A stretch of DNA of 64,000 bases from Bacillota bacterium (GCA_023410645.1 JAEYPQ010000040.1:1-64000); one strand, 5' to 3'; positions 49,923 to 59,873 are shown, counted from the stretch's first letter. Translations and numbers: made by a program. Notes: a model not told the origin generated them from the sequence alone.

Positions 49923-51581
49923 ATGAATAGAATTAAACAAAAGAAAGGAATTTCCTTAATAGTACTAATAATAACAATTATAGTTATTATAATTTTGGCC
50001 GGTGCAATAATTTTAAATTTAACAAAAAATAATCCGATTGAATCTGCCAGAAAAGCAAAATTTGCAAGTAATATTGATCAATATGAAAGTGAACTTTTTA
50101 TATGGGAATCAGGGGAAACTACAAAAACTAATGGAGAATTTGATCCAAGAGATTTAAATGCCGATAAAGATGGAGGATCATATAAGGATTTAACAATTCA
50201 AGATATAATAACTTCAATGAATGATAATGATGCAAATAATTTTGAAATACAAGATGGAAAACTTGTATATGTAAATGAAGATAATAAACAAGAATATGAA
50301 TGGGCAGATGAACTTGGAAAAACACCAGATTCAAATATTCCAACAGAACCAGAAAGAGTTGAATCCACTTCTGATTTATGGGAGTTTGATCCGACAACTG
50401 GTACTATCATATCATACATAGGAGGTAGAACTGATAATCCATATGATAATAATATAGGAACTTTAGAAAGTATTACAATACCTAATTATGTGGATGGAGT
50501 AGCAGTAAAAAAATTGAGCAGAAGTACATTCAATAGTATACTGAAATTTGATATGACAGATGTAACATCCTTAAAAACAGTAATTATATCTGATGGAATT
50601 GAAGAAATAGGAAACGGAGCATTTTATAATTGTCCTTCGATTACTAATGTAAAAATTCCTGATAGTGTTACAAAGATTGAATATAATGCCTTTGGAGGAT
50701 GTATTAACTTGAAAGAAATAACTTTACCAAGTAATCTAGAAAATATTGGATATGCTGCATTTAGCGATTGTTCAAATCTAGAGAGTGTAAAAGTTTCAAA
50801 TAAACAGTTAAATAGTGTTGTACCAGAAATTGTAGGTGGTGTAGATGAAAAAGCATTTACAAATTGTGAAAAGTTAGTAAGTGTTGTGCTACCTGATAAA
50901 TTGACAAGCATTGGCGATCATGCTTTTGCATATGCAACATCATTACAAAGTGTACATTTACCTAATAATACAATAAGTATAGACTATGCTGCTTTTGATC
51001 AATGTAACGTATTATCAAATTTAACAATTCCTAGTAAAGTAACATCATTAAGCCAATATGCACTCACTGGTTGTTATGCTTTAAAAGATATAGTTTTAGC
51101 TAATGGTTTAGAAACAATAGGAGAGAATTGGTTTAGTAGTCTTTCTTATATAGAAAATGTTACAATACCTAATACAGTTAAAACTATAGAATATAATGCA
51201 TTTTATGCTTGTACTGGACTAAAAAATGTTATATTACCAGATAGTGTTACAACTATTGGAGATCAAGCATTTGCTAATTGTGGTGCATTAGAGAATATAA
51301 AATTATCTAGTAATTTAATAAGCATTGGGAGTGGAACTTTTTTAGCTTGTAAACTTACATCAATAGAGTTACCAAATAAGTTAACAACAATTGGCTCAAA
51401 TACTTTTTTAGGGTGTGAGCAATTAACAAGTATTACTATATCTAATAGTGTAACTTCAATTGGGGAAGGTGCATTTAATTATTGCACAAGACTTACAAGT
51501 ATAACAATAAATAAACCAATTAATTCATTAACAGGTTCACCTTGGGGAGCACCAAGTGCAAATATAAGTTGGATTGGCTAA
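49923..51581 (+). CDS. Pilin-like anchored surface protein with BspA-type leucine-rich repeats
   Basis: The 552-residue protein starts with the same prepilin-like leader as the protein at 23849 (KKGISLIVLIITIIVIIILAGAI, NNPIESARKAKF, then a similar GE..KTNGEFDPRDLNADKD region), again with no Glu at +5. After about residue 150 it has some 14 LRR_5 (BspA-like) repeats of the type LTSIGDHAFAYATSLQSVHLPN. Such repeats bind host or bacterial surfaces in oral and gut bacteria. I start at 49923 with GGGAGGA upstream. The same anchor with a different display domain shows a modular family. Confidence 0.88.
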   Translation: MNRIKQKKGISLIVLIITIIVIIILAGAIILNLTKNNPIESARKAKFASNIDQYESELFIWESGETTKTNGEFDPRDLNADKDGGSYKDLTIQDIITSMNDNDANNFEIQDGKLVYVNEDNKQEYEWADELGKTPDSNIPTEPERVESTSDLWEFDPTTGTIISYIGGRTDNPYDNNIGTLESITIPNYVDGVAVKKLSRSTFNSILKFDMTDVTSLKTVIISDGIEEIGNGAFYNCPSITNVKIPDSVTKIEYNAFGGCINLKEITLPSNLENIGYAAFSDCSNLESVKVSNKQLNSVVPEIVGGVDEKAFTNCEKLVSVVLPDKLTSIGDHAFAYATSLQSVHLPNNTISIDYAAFDQCNVLSNLTIPSKVTSLSQYALTGCYALKDIVLANGLETIGENWFSSLSYIENVTIPNTVKTIEYNAFYACTGLKNVILPDSVTTIGDQAFANCGALENIKLSSNLISIGSGTFLACKLTSIELPNKLTTIGSNTFLGCEQLTSITISNSVTSIGEGAFNYCTRLTSITINKPINSLTGSPWGAPSANISWIG

Positions 51582-51607
51582 ATAATAAAGATTAAAACTA
51601 ATAATTG

Positions 51608-51650
51608 AATAGCCTAAGAATATATAATAGTATACTCTTAGGTTATTTTA
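51608..51650 (+). terminator. Terminator of the pilin-like LRR protein gene
   Basis: AATAGCCTAAGA pairs with TCTTAGGTTATT (G-T pair) and T residues follow. Confidence 0.75.
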
Positions 51651-51670
51651 TATAAATTTAATAATGATTG

Positions 51671-51720
51671 TAACTCTACTAATAGTGGAGTTATATATTC
51701 TACTATTAATGGGTGGAATA
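51671..51720 (+). promoter_or_regulatory. Two similar hairpins upstream of the XRE regulator
   Basis: AACTCTAC with GTGGAGTT (51672-51692) and TATTCTAC with GTGGAATA (51696-51720) are tandem inverted repeats with the same TCTAC...GTGGA core. They lie about 50-100 bases before the regulator gene and could be twin operator sites for it. Confidence 0.5.
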
Positions 51721-51768
51721 TTTTAATACAAAATGTTATTATATATCTATGAAAGGATGTGTCTTCTT

Positions 51769-52632
51769 ATGGATCAAATAAAAATAGGTAAATTTATTGC
51801 CAGGCTTAGAAAAGGAAAAAATATGACCCAACAAAATTTGGCTGATAAATTAGGTGTTAGTTTTAAAACCATTTCAAAATGGGAAACTGGTAAAGGTATG
51901 CCAGACTTGTCAATATTACAAAAGTTATGTGAAGAATTAGGAATATCAATAAATGATTTACTTTATGGTGATATAATAGATTCTAAGAATTTTAAAAAAG
52001 TTTCAGAAGAAAACTTAATAAATAATACTAAATTTATAACTAAGTTAAATTTAAAGAAAATATATGTCAATTCGTTAACTTTTATGTATTTGTTAAGTAT
52101 AGTAATTTGTTTAATATGTGATTTATCAATAAATAAAAAATTTACTTGGTTTCCAATTGTATTAGTATCAATAGCAATAGGATATTGCATAACAGTACTA
52201 CCAATATTATTAAGAAAAAAAAGAAGTATAATAATTTTATCCATAGTAACAGTATTAACTTATTTATTAATTTATATAATATGTAGTTTTGTAAATGGAG
52301 ATTGGCTTTGGAATATGGGTTATCCTATAGTGACTACAAGTTTTTTATTTATCTGGATGTTATATTTAGTGTTTATTTTAAAAATAAAAACATTATTAAA
52401 AGTTTCATTTGGAACTTTAATAATAGGAACTTCAACTATCGTTATAAATTCACTAGTTAATTCACACATAGAAGGTACTAGTATATTGAGTGAACTTTCT
52501 AGATACTTTACAAATGATAATGATATGAAGATAATTGGAAATAAGATTGCATTTTATTGTGCTTTAACTATCTTTATTTTTACATTTTTAGTACATGTAT
52601 CAAGTGCTATATCAAAAAGAGAAAAAAATTAA
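51769..52632 (+). CDS. Membrane-bound XRE family transcriptional regulator
   Basis: The first 70 residues are a Cro/C1-type helix-turn-helix (GKFIARLRKGKNMTQQNLADKLGVSFKTISKWETGKGMPDLSILQKLCEELGISINDLL). After residue 95 come about six hydrophobic spans with short loops. Such membrane-tethered XRE proteins are common in Firmicutes and may sense an envelope signal. I choose the ATG at 51769; GAAAGGATG is placed slightly far upstream. Its target is unknown. The tandem hairpins before it may be its own operator. Confidence 0.87.
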   Translation: MDQIKIGKFIARLRKGKNMTQQNLADKLGVSFKTISKWETGKGMPDLSILQKLCEELGISINDLLYGDIIDSKNFKKVSEENLINNTKFITKLNLKKIYVNSLTFMYLLSIVICLICDLSINKKFTWFPIVLVSIAIGYCITVLPILLRKKRSIIILSIVTVLTYLLIYIICSFVNGDWLWNMGYPIVTTSFLFIWMLYLVFILKIKTLLKVSFGTLIIGTSTIVINSLVNSHIEGTSILSELSRYFTNDNDMKIIGNKIAFYCALTIFIFTFLVHVSSAISKREKN

Positions 52633-52727
52633 ATATATATTTAAACAGAGCATAGAAATATGTTCTTTTTTTATACAAAATTAAAAATAATAAAATATGA
52701 AAATATTTGTTAAATAAATAATTATAA

Positions 52728-52756
52728 TTGAGAAATTTATAAAAATATGATATATT
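52728..52756 (+). promoter_or_regulatory. Promoter of addA
   Basis: TTGAGA and TATATT are 17 bases apart, about 35 bases before the addA start. Confidence 0.5.
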
Positions 52757-52792
52757 AAAGTAAATATTAGATAATTAAAAAAGGAGTAATAT

Positions 52793-55700
52793 ATGGCAAA
52801 TAAATGGACAAATGAACAACAATTAGCAATAGATAAACAAAATGCAAATATTTTAGTATCTGCATCAGCAGGAAGTGGAAAAACTGCTGTTTTAGTTGAG
52901 CGTGTTATAAATAAGGTTATTAAATATAATATCGATATAGATAAGATTCTAGTTGTTACATTTACTAACGCTTCTGCAGTTGAACTTAAGGAAAGATTAT
53001 TACTTGCTATATATAAAGAATTAGATAAAAGTAAAAATAATTTATTTTTAAAAAGGCAATTACAATATATAAATAGAGCTAGTATAACAACTATACATTC
53101 ATTTTGCTTAGATATTATAAGACAAAATTTTTACATATTAAATTTAGATCCAAATTTCAAAATATGTGATGAATCACAAAGCGTAATCTTAAAAACAAAG
53201 GCAATGAATAAAATACTCGAACAAAAATATATAGAATATAGTGAAAAAAATAGTAATCAAGATGTAGGGTTATATAAAGTACTAAGATTATTTTCTGGTA
53301 AAGAAGAGAATATGGGAGATATATTATTTAAACTTTATTCATATATTCAAAGTTTCGACTATCCGTTTGAATGGCTTGAATATCAAATAAATAAATATAA
53401 TATTGATATAGAGAAAAATGAAAATTTAGATTTAATAGAAACAGAATTTGGAAAAGAAATATTTAATGATGCCATTTTAGAGATTGAGATACTTTCGAAA
53501 AGAATAGAAGATATGTTAGATATTTTAAGAGGTCAAGATGATTTTTTAAAATACATAGAAATGTTAGATAGTGATAATTATAGTTTAAGAACATGTTTAA
53601 AGAGTTCTTCTTGGGAAGAACTTTATGAGAACTTAAATAGTATGAGATTTGTAACAGCCCCTAGAAAATTTAGTGGCAGTAATATAGAACTTAAAGATAG
53701 TATATTAAATTTAAGAGATGAAGTAGTAAAAAAGACTATAAAGAAGCTTAGTAAGAGTATTTATACAAAAAGTATAAATATATTGAAGGAGAATAAAAGT
53801 GCATATGAATATATAAGATATATTTTTGAAATGTTAAAAGATTTTGATATAGAATATAAAAAATTAAAAGAAGAAGAAAATTTAATAGATTTTAATGATA
53901 TTGAACATTTAGCATTAAATTTGCTTGTTAACAAAAATGGTAATGAATATGAACTAACAGATGTGGCAAAGAATGTTCAAAAAAAATTTAGTGAGGTATA
54001 TACTGATGAATATCAAGATACCAGTTTTATACAAGAAGCAATATTAGAGGCCGTATCAGGATCTAAGAATAGATTTATGGTAGGTGATATAAAACAAAGT
54101 ATATATAGATTTAGACAGGCTATGCCAGAAATATTCAATAAAAAGTATGATGATTATAGTATTATAGACGATAGTGAAAGTAGTGATAATTATAATTGTA
54201 AAATAGTTCTTGCAAAAAATTTTAGAAGTAGAAGCAATGTTATAGATAGTATAAATTACATATTTACAAGAATAATGAGTAAAGAAAATGGAGATTGTGA
54301 TTATTCTGATATAGAAACTCTTAAGTTTGGAGCAACTTTATATGAAGAAAATAAGGATGTTGATTATACAACTGAAGTAAATATCATAGATTTAAAGTCG
54401 GCAAATGCCGATAATGATATTGAAATAGAAAGTCAAGATAACGATGAAGAAACTTTAAACTATATTAAAGAATTAAAAGATTTTGAAATTGAATCTATAT
54501 GTATCGCTAAAAAGATTCAGGAATTAATGCAAAATTTTAAAGTATACAATATTAATAATAAAGAATTTACAAATTTGAAATATAAAGATATAGTAATACT
54601 TTTAAGAGGAATAAAAGATAAAGGAACTATTATTGAGAATACTTTAAAAAAATATGGAATTCCAGCTTTTTCTGATGCAACTACTAGTTTATTTGATAGT
54701 GATGAAGTAAAACTTGTATTATCTTTTTTACGTGTAATTAGTAATCCTCTTCAAGATATTCATATGATAAGTATAATGTACAGTATAATTGGGAATTTTA
54801 CCTTATCAGAACTTGCGATAATTAGAAGTTATAATTCAAAAGAAGACTTATATTATAACATTAATGAGAAAATAGTAGAACTAAGAAATAAGGAAAAATT
54901 ATCTTTAAATGATAAAATACTTTTAAATAAATTAATTAATTTTTCTGAAATACTTAATAAATTTATGAAAATTTCAAGAGTATATAAAGTAAGTGATTTA
55001 TTAACAATAATATATAAAGATACAAATATATATTATCAATTTGCAACTCAAAAATCAGCTAAAATAAAAAAATCTAATCTTGATTTACTTTTAGAATATG
55101 CAATAAAGTATGAAAGTGAATCAGATTCAAATATAGATTCATATATATCATATATTGATAAACTTATTGAAAACCCAAACAACTCAAATTCAACTGCAAA
55201 AATACTTGGAGAGAATGAAGATGTTGTAAGGATTATGACAATACATAAGTCAAAAGGATTAGAATTCCCAGTTGTAATACTTTGTGATACTTCAAAAAAA
55301 TATAATGTAAGAGATTCTCATGATTATATAACAATGCATCATAAGTTTGGAATTGGTATTAATGTTGTAGATGACAATTACAATGTTACTTATCCATCTG
55401 TGATTAAGCAAGCAATTAAAAGTGCAACTGTAAAAGATACAAAGTCAGAAGAATTAAGAATGCTGTATGTTGCCCTTACAAGAGCAAAGGAAAAACTTAT
55501 AATTTTTTCTACTGTAAAAGATTATGAGCAAAAGATTAAATCGCAATTTGTAATGTATAAGGAAAATGCTATTGATCCAGTTATAGTCTCAAAAAATAAT
55601 AATTATTTTGATAATATTCTAATGTCGCTTAATGATTACAATAATGATGATAACATTTTCAAAATTAATATTATAAATCCTGTTGATGTTGTTACAAGTT

Positions 55701-56503
55701 TAAGTGAACAAGAAAATATAATTGATATGTCTAAGATAATGGATAATATTAAGAAAGAAAATGATATTAATATTACTAATTTAAAAGAAAATATAGAAAA
55801 AATAAAAGAACATATGAATTATACATATGAATTTTCTAAAGATACTAATGTAAAAAAAAGAGTAAGTGTAAGTGAATTAAAAAAACCTTCTCTCGATGAC
55901 ATAGAAGAAGCAGATATTATTACAAACACAGAAAATATAGACTTAGAATTTAATATACCAGATTGTATTAATGATGAAAATACACAAAAATATACTCCTG
56001 TTAGAAAAGGTACTCTAGTTCATTTTGTACTTGAGCATTTAGATTTTAAAAAAATAAACACTAGAGAAGATATAAAAGGATATATCGAAGAATTAATTAA
56101 TGAAAATATTATAACTAAATCAGATGCAAATCAAATAGATATAAATAACATATATAATTTTATATGTTCTGGTATTGGTATTAAGTTAAAAAATTCCAAA
56201 GAGATACATAGAGAAGAAGAGTTTGTACTTATTGATAAACAAATTTCTAAAAGTATTATTCAAGGTATAATAGATCTATATTATATCGATGAAAATGATA
56301 ATATAATACTTGTAGACTTTAAAACAGATAGACTAAATAATAGACAAGATTTTATAGATAAATATGAGAAACAGTTATATATATATAAAGAGGCAATTGA
56401 AAAACTTATTAATAAAAAGGTATATAAAGTATATATTTATTCATTTAATCTAAATACGGAAATAGAGATAAGTTATGATGAAAGGAAATATGATGGAAGA
56501 TAA
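52793..56503 (+). CDS. addA: ATP-dependent helicase/nuclease subunit A (AddA)
   Basis: AddA, with AddB, resects broken DNA ends to start recombination. The 1236-residue protein has Walker A LVSASAGSGKTAVLVERV near residue 20, VTFTNASAVELKERL, STTIHSFC-like TTIHSFCLDIIRQNF, the YTDEYQDTSFIQ box, VGDIKQSIYRFRQA, RIMTIHKSKGLEFPVV, YVALTRAKEKLII, and a C-terminal RecB-type nuclease with GTLVHFVLEHLDF, IIQGIIDLYYIDENDNIILVDFKTD and YEKQLYIYKEA. All active-site motifs are intact. addB, usually just upstream, is absent; an XRE gene is there instead. Translation runs into pgeF by a short overlap. Confidence 0.97.
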   Translation: MANKWTNEQQLAIDKQNANILVSASAGSGKTAVLVERVINKVIKYNIDIDKILVVTFTNASAVELKERLLLAIYKELDKSKNNLFLKRQLQYINRASITTIHSFCLDIIRQNFYILNLDPNFKICDESQSVILKTKAMNKILEQKYIEYSEKNSNQDVGLYKVLRLFSGKEENMGDILFKLYSYIQSFDYPFEWLEYQINKYNIDIEKNENLDLIETEFGKEIFNDAILEIEILSKRIEDMLDILRGQDDFLKYIEMLDSDNYSLRTCLKSSSWEELYENLNSMRFVTAPRKFSGSNIELKDSILNLRDEVVKKTIKKLSKSIYTKSINILKENKSAYEYIRYIFEMLKDFDIEYKKLKEEENLIDFNDIEHLALNLLVNKNGNEYELTDVAKNVQKKFSEVYTDEYQDTSFIQEAILEAVSGSKNRFMVGDIKQSIYRFRQAMPEIFNKKYDDYSIIDDSESSDNYNCKIVLAKNFRSRSNVIDSINYIFTRIMSKENGDCDYSDIETLKFGATLYEENKDVDYTTEVNIIDLKSANADNDIEIESQDNDEETLNYIKELKDFEIESICIAKKIQELMQNFKVYNINNKEFTNLKYKDIVILLRGIKDKGTIIENTLKKYGIPAFSDATTSLFDSDEVKLVLSFLRVISNPLQDIHMISIMYSIIGNFTLSELAIIRSYNSKEDLYYNINEKIVELRNKEKLSLNDKILLNKLINFSEILNKFMKISRVYKVSDLLTIIYKDTNIYYQFATQKSAKIKKSNLDLLLEYAIKYESESDSNIDSYISYIDKLIENPNNSNSTAKILGENEDVVRIMTIHKSKGLEFPVVILCDTSKKYNVRDSHDYITMHHKFGIGINVVDDNYNVTYPSVIKQAIKSATVKDTKSEELRMLYVALTRAKEKLIIFSTVKDYEQKIKSQFVMYKENAIDPVIVSKNNNYFDNILMSLNDYNNDDNIFKINIINPVDVVTSLSEQENIIDMSKIMDNIKKENDINITNLKENIEKIKEHMNYTYEFSKDTNVKKRVSVSELKKPSLDDIEEADIITNTENIDLEFNIPDCINDENTQKYTPVRKGTLVHFVLEHLDFKKINTREDIKGYIEELINENIITKSDANQIDINNIYNFICSGIGIKLKNSKEIHREEEFVLIDKQISKSIIQGIIDLYYIDENDNIILVDFKTDRLNNRQDFIDKYEKQLYIYKEAIEKLINKKVYKVYIYSFNLNTEIEISYDERKYDGR

Positions 56504-57347
56504 ATTTGAGACACAAGATATAGCACATATAAAAAATGGTGATGTAGAATATTTGCAATTTAAAATATTAAATAAATATAGTAATAAGCTAAAGCATGCA
56601 ATTACGTTAAGCCATGGTGGAGTAAGTGGTAATGAATACAAATCACTTAATTTCAGAAGTTCAGGAAAAGACTTAAGAGAAAATGTGTCTGAGAACTTAA
56701 ATATTATTTGTAATAAGTTGGGTATTAATTCATACGATGTATATAAGGCAAGGCAAGCACATACAGATAATATATTAATAATTAATAATGAAAATAAAAA
56801 TGGATACGCTTTTAGAGAATTTAAAGACGATGAATACGATGGATATATTTTAAATGAAAATAATATAGCAACATTAGTTACCACAGCAGATTGCAATCCA
56901 GTAATAATATATGATCCGGTAAAAAATATTGTGGCAAATATACATAGTGGATGGAAAGGAACAGTAAAACAAATATATTTAAAAGCAATAGATATTTTAC
57001 ATTATAAGTTTGGTTCTAATTATAATAATTTAATAGTTTGTGTTGGACCTTCAATAGGTAAATGTTGTTTTGATAGTGAAGAAGAAAAATTTAAAGAAAA
57101 TTTTATAAATGTTTGGAAAAATGAAAAAGATTATTTATCGTATGAAAAAAATAGTAAAAGATTTCATATTGATCTTCCATATTTAATAAAAAGTGATTGT
57201 ATAAAAATTGGCGTAAAAGAAGAAAATATAATACTCTCAAATATATGTACTATGTGTAATAATGAAGATTTTTTCTCATATAGAAAAAATACAAAAGATG
57301 GAAAAAAGGATTATGGCACAGGTGCTACAATAGTGGAGCTTATATAA
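56493..57347 (+). CDS. pgeF: Peptidoglycan editing factor PgeF (laccase-domain protein)
   Basis: PgeF (YfiH/YlmD family) is a cytoplasmic zinc/copper protein that clears mis-built muropeptide precursors; related proteins have purine nucleoside activities. The 284-residue protein shows LSHGGVSGNEYKSLNF, RQAHTDNI, LVTTADCNPVIIYDP and NIHSGWKGTVKQI with the conserved His and Cys metal ligands, then VGPSIGKCCF and FFSYRKN. The start region has four in-frame ATG codons; I take the one at 56493, with AAAGGA six bases upstream. The gene overlaps addA by about 11 bases. Confidence 0.9.
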   Translation: MEDKFETQDIAHIKNGDVEYLQFKILNKYSNKLKHAITLSHGGVSGNEYKSLNFRSSGKDLRENVSENLNIICNKLGINSYDVYKARQAHTDNILIINNENKNGYAFREFKDDEYDGYILNENNIATLVTTADCNPVIIYDPVKNIVANIHSGWKGTVKQIYLKAIDILHYKFGSNYNNLIVCVGPSIGKCCFDSEEEKFKENFINVWKNEKDYLSYEKNSKRFHIDLPYLIKSDCIKIGVKEENIILSNICTMCNNEDFFSYRKNTKDGKKDYGTGATIVELI

Positions 57348-57402
57348 TATGTGTATAATTTGTGAAAAAATGATTATTAGCAAATAAATTAATATTATAT
57401 TA

Positions 57403-57431
57403 TTGACTTGTAAAATTATGTCTGATATAAT
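57403..57431 (+). promoter_or_regulatory. Sigma-A promoter of pgsA
   Basis: TTGACT and a perfect TATAAT are 17 bases apart. Confidence 0.7.
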
Positions 57432-57460
57432 AAGCCAAGATAAAGGGGAGGAACATATAT

Positions 57461-58075
57461 ATGTTTAATAAAATGAATTTACCAAATAAATTAACAATTA
57501 TAAGAATAATCTTAGTACCAATTTTTGTAATTTTTATGAGTTTAAATGCTGAATGGATATGGCCACTTTACGTAGCTTTAGGAATTTTTGTTGTAGCAGC
57601 ATTTACAGATTTTTTAGATGGAAAAATATCAAGAAAAAAAGGTTTAGTTACTAAGTTTGGAAAAATTATGGATCCACTTGCAGATAAACTATTAATCTCA
57701 GCTGGTTTTATTATGCTAACAGGTCTTGGAGTTATTCCAGCATGGATTACTGCTATAATAATATTTAGAGATTTCTTCGTAAACTCTTTAAGGATGTTCG
57801 GTGCAGATAAAGGAAGCGATTTAGCAGCAGTACTAAGTGGAAAAATTAAAACAACATTCCAACTTCTTGGTGTAATACTTGCAATTTTAGATAGAGCATT
57901 TGTAACTAAATTTGGATTTGGTTCATTTGCATTCAATGCACTTAATATGAGTATACCAGGTCTTTTAATAAATGTATTAATGACTGTTGCAGTATCAGTT
58001 GCAGTAGTGGCTACAATATGGTCTTTAGTAGAGTATATATTTAAATTCAAAAAGGATATAAATGTAGAAGAATAA
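57461..58075 (+). CDS. pgsA: CDP-diacylglycerol--glycerol-3-phosphate 3-phosphatidyltransferase
   Basis: PgsA makes phosphatidylglycerol phosphate, the path to phosphatidylglycerol. The 204-residue membrane protein has the CDP-alcohol phosphatidyltransferase motif DFLDGKISRKKGLVTKFGKIMDPLADKLL (D-G-x2-[AS]-R-x8-G-x3-D-x3-D) around residues 50-75, among four to six membrane spans, and begins MNLPNKLTIIRIILVPIFV. A GGGGAGG precedes the start. It is transcribed alone between its promoter and a terminator. Confidence 0.95.
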   Translation: MFNKMNLPNKLTIIRIILVPIFVIFMSLNAEWIWPLYVALGIFVVAAFTDFLDGKISRKKGLVTKFGKIMDPLADKLLISAGFIMLTGLGVIPAWITAIIIFRDFFVNSLRMFGADKGSDLAAVLSGKIKTTFQLLGVILAILDRAFVTKFGFGSFAFNALNMSIPGLLINVLMTVAVSVAVVATIWSLVEYIFKFKKDINVEE

Positions 58076-58080
58076 ACAAT

Positions 58081-58116
58081 AAAAAATTCAAGTAAATTTA
58101 TTTACTTGAATTTTTT
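58081..58116 (+). terminator. Terminator of pgsA
   Basis: AAAAAATTCAAGTAAA pairs perfectly with TTTACTTGAATTTTTT. Confidence 0.92.
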
Positions 58117-58133
58117 GTTTTAAATATAAAATA

Positions 58134-58163
58134 TTGAAAATATTTAAAATAATGTGGTAAAAT
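58134..58163 (+). promoter_or_regulatory. Promoter of the hypothetical gene at 58209
   Basis: TTGAAA and TAAAAT are 18 bases apart. Confidence 0.4.
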
Positions 58164-58208
58164 ATTTATATGAACTAAAAATATAGTTTATTTGAAAGGA
58201 ATTTTATT

Positions 58209-58841
58209 ATGGATTTTAAAGAAGAATTAAATAAAAATGTAAATAAGGAATTTGAATTACCTAATTTAGTGAAAATGGCAGATATAGAAAATTTAGATGT
58301 ACCTCAAAATTTAAAGAATATTAAAGAAAGAATAAAAAACATTTTAAATTTTAGAAATGAGCATCAAGATTATAATCCAAATTGTAATGAATTAATGGAT
58401 GTAATGATTGATTTGAATAATGGTTTATCTAAGGAACAAAAAGAAAAAAATCCTAATATTGAAAGTTGTCATAAATTAACACTTGGTTTTAACGTTCTAT
58501 ATGATAATGTTATTAATCAATCTTTATTAGGTAATGGTTATGCAAATAAAGATTCAGGTTTATATAAGCTTTTTGAAAATGTAAAGAATAATATGGAAGA
58601 ACCTGAAAGAATCAATTTAGAAACGAAAGAATATTTAAAAGTACTAGCAGGAACTAATTATTATCAACGTGAAATGTTAAAAAATTCTAATGAAGTTGTT
58701 TATCCAAATAATTCAGAAAAAGAAGTGATAAATGATTCTGATAATTATGATATACCTGAAAGTTTAGAAGCAATTACTGAAGAGATAAAAAATGATATTA
58801 ATAATCCAGATAGAATGAAAGAAATTGATAAATCAATATAA
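58209..58841 (+). CDS. Unknown protein
   Basis: I do not recognise a family. The 210 residues are charged, mostly helical and Asn/Glu/Lys-rich, with no signal peptide or membrane span. Stretches such as NFRNEHQDYNPNCNELMDVMIDLNN and EYLKVLAGTNYYQREMLKN look like a folded core with a disordered acidic tail (after residue 160). AAAGGAA precedes the start. It lies 24 bases before the S66 peptidase gene and may be co-transcribed with it. Confidence 0.6.
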   Translation: MDFKEELNKNVNKEFELPNLVKMADIENLDVPQNLKNIKERIKNILNFRNEHQDYNPNCNELMDVMIDLNNGLSKEQKEKNPNIESCHKLTLGFNVLYDNVINQSLLGNGYANKDSGLYKLFENVKNNMEEPERINLETKEYLKVLAGTNYYQREMLKNSNEVVYPNNSEKEVINDSDNYDIPESLEAITEEIKNDINNPDRMKEIDKSI

Positions 58842-58865
58842 ATTAATTTTTATAAAGGAGCAAAA

Positions 58866-59873
58866 ATGATATATCCAAGTAAATTAAAATTAAATGATAC
58901 AATAGGAATTGTAGCTGTTTCAGATGGAGCTAATTTAAGTAAGATAGATTATTCAATAAGAAATTTTGAAAATATTGGATTTAAAATAGTAGAAACACCA
59001 CATGCAAGAAACTCAAAATATTTAGTAAGTAGTTCTGGTAAAACAAGAGCAGAAGAATTTATGAATTTATGGAAAAGTGATAGAATTTCATGCATTATTT
59101 CTGCACGCGGTGGAGAATTTTTAATGGAAATGCTACCATATTTAGATAAATATAAAAATGAAATATTGAAATATAAAACAAAATGGGTACAAGGTTTCTC
59201 AGATACTAGTTTATTATTATATTATTTAACAACTAATTTTAATATAGCTACAATACACGCTGGAAACTTTGGCGAATTTTCTATGAAAGAATTTCATGAA
59301 TCATTAAAAGATAATATAAGATTTCTTACCAGAAATGAAGAATTTGTTCAAAATAGCTTTAGCAGATATCAAATTGAAGAAAAAGAAGATGATCCACAAA
59401 ACGGATATAATTTAACAGAAGATGTAAAATATAAATTAATAGATAATGAGAAAAAGGCACAGTTTAGTGGAAGACTTATAGGTGGTTGTATTGATATTCT
59501 ATCAATTTTACTTGGAACGAAATATGATAATACTGTTAAATTTTGTAATCAGTTTGAAGAAGGCATGATTTGGTATATAGATAATTATGAAATGAATGCA
59601 GCAGAATTACACAGAAGATTATGGCAGATGAGAGAGGCAGGCTGGTTTAATAATGTAAAAGGTTTTTTATTTGGTAGAAGCTATGGTGGAAATAAAATAG
59701 GAGACTTTGGATTTTTAGAAGCAATACATTATTCATTAGAAGATATTGGTGTCCCTATAATTTATGATGTGGATATAGGACATCTACCACCACAATTTAC
59801 CATAATTAATGGTGCGTATACAGAAGTTGAGTATAATGAGGGCAAAGCAACTATTATACAAAAATTAATATAA
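58866..59873 (+). CDS. S66 family peptidase (LD-carboxypeptidase / MccF-like)
   Basis: S66 enzymes include the murein L,D-carboxypeptidase LdcA and the microcin-immunity protein MccF. The 335-residue protein has the GIVAVSDGA start, SARGGEF loop, the catalytic Ser region VQGFSDTSLLLYYL near residue 115, the catalytic Glu in YIDNYEMNAAELHRRLWQM, and the late His in DIGHLPPQ, so the Ser-Glu-His triad looks complete. There is no signal peptide, so it acts in the cytoplasm, either on recycled muropeptides or as an immunity factor (inference). Confidence 0.9.
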   Translation: MIYPSKLKLNDTIGIVAVSDGANLSKIDYSIRNFENIGFKIVETPHARNSKYLVSSSGKTRAEEFMNLWKSDRISCIISARGGEFLMEMLPYLDKYKNEILKYKTKWVQGFSDTSLLLYYLTTNFNIATIHAGNFGEFSMKEFHESLKDNIRFLTRNEEFVQNSFSRYQIEEKEDDPQNGYNLTEDVKYKLIDNEKKAQFSGRLIGGCIDILSILLGTKYDNTVKFCNQFEEGMIWYIDNYEMNAAELHRRLWQMREAGWFNNVKGFLFGRSYGGNKIGDFGFLEAIHYSLEDIGVPIIYDVDIGHLPPQFTIINGAYTEVEYNEGKATIIQKLI

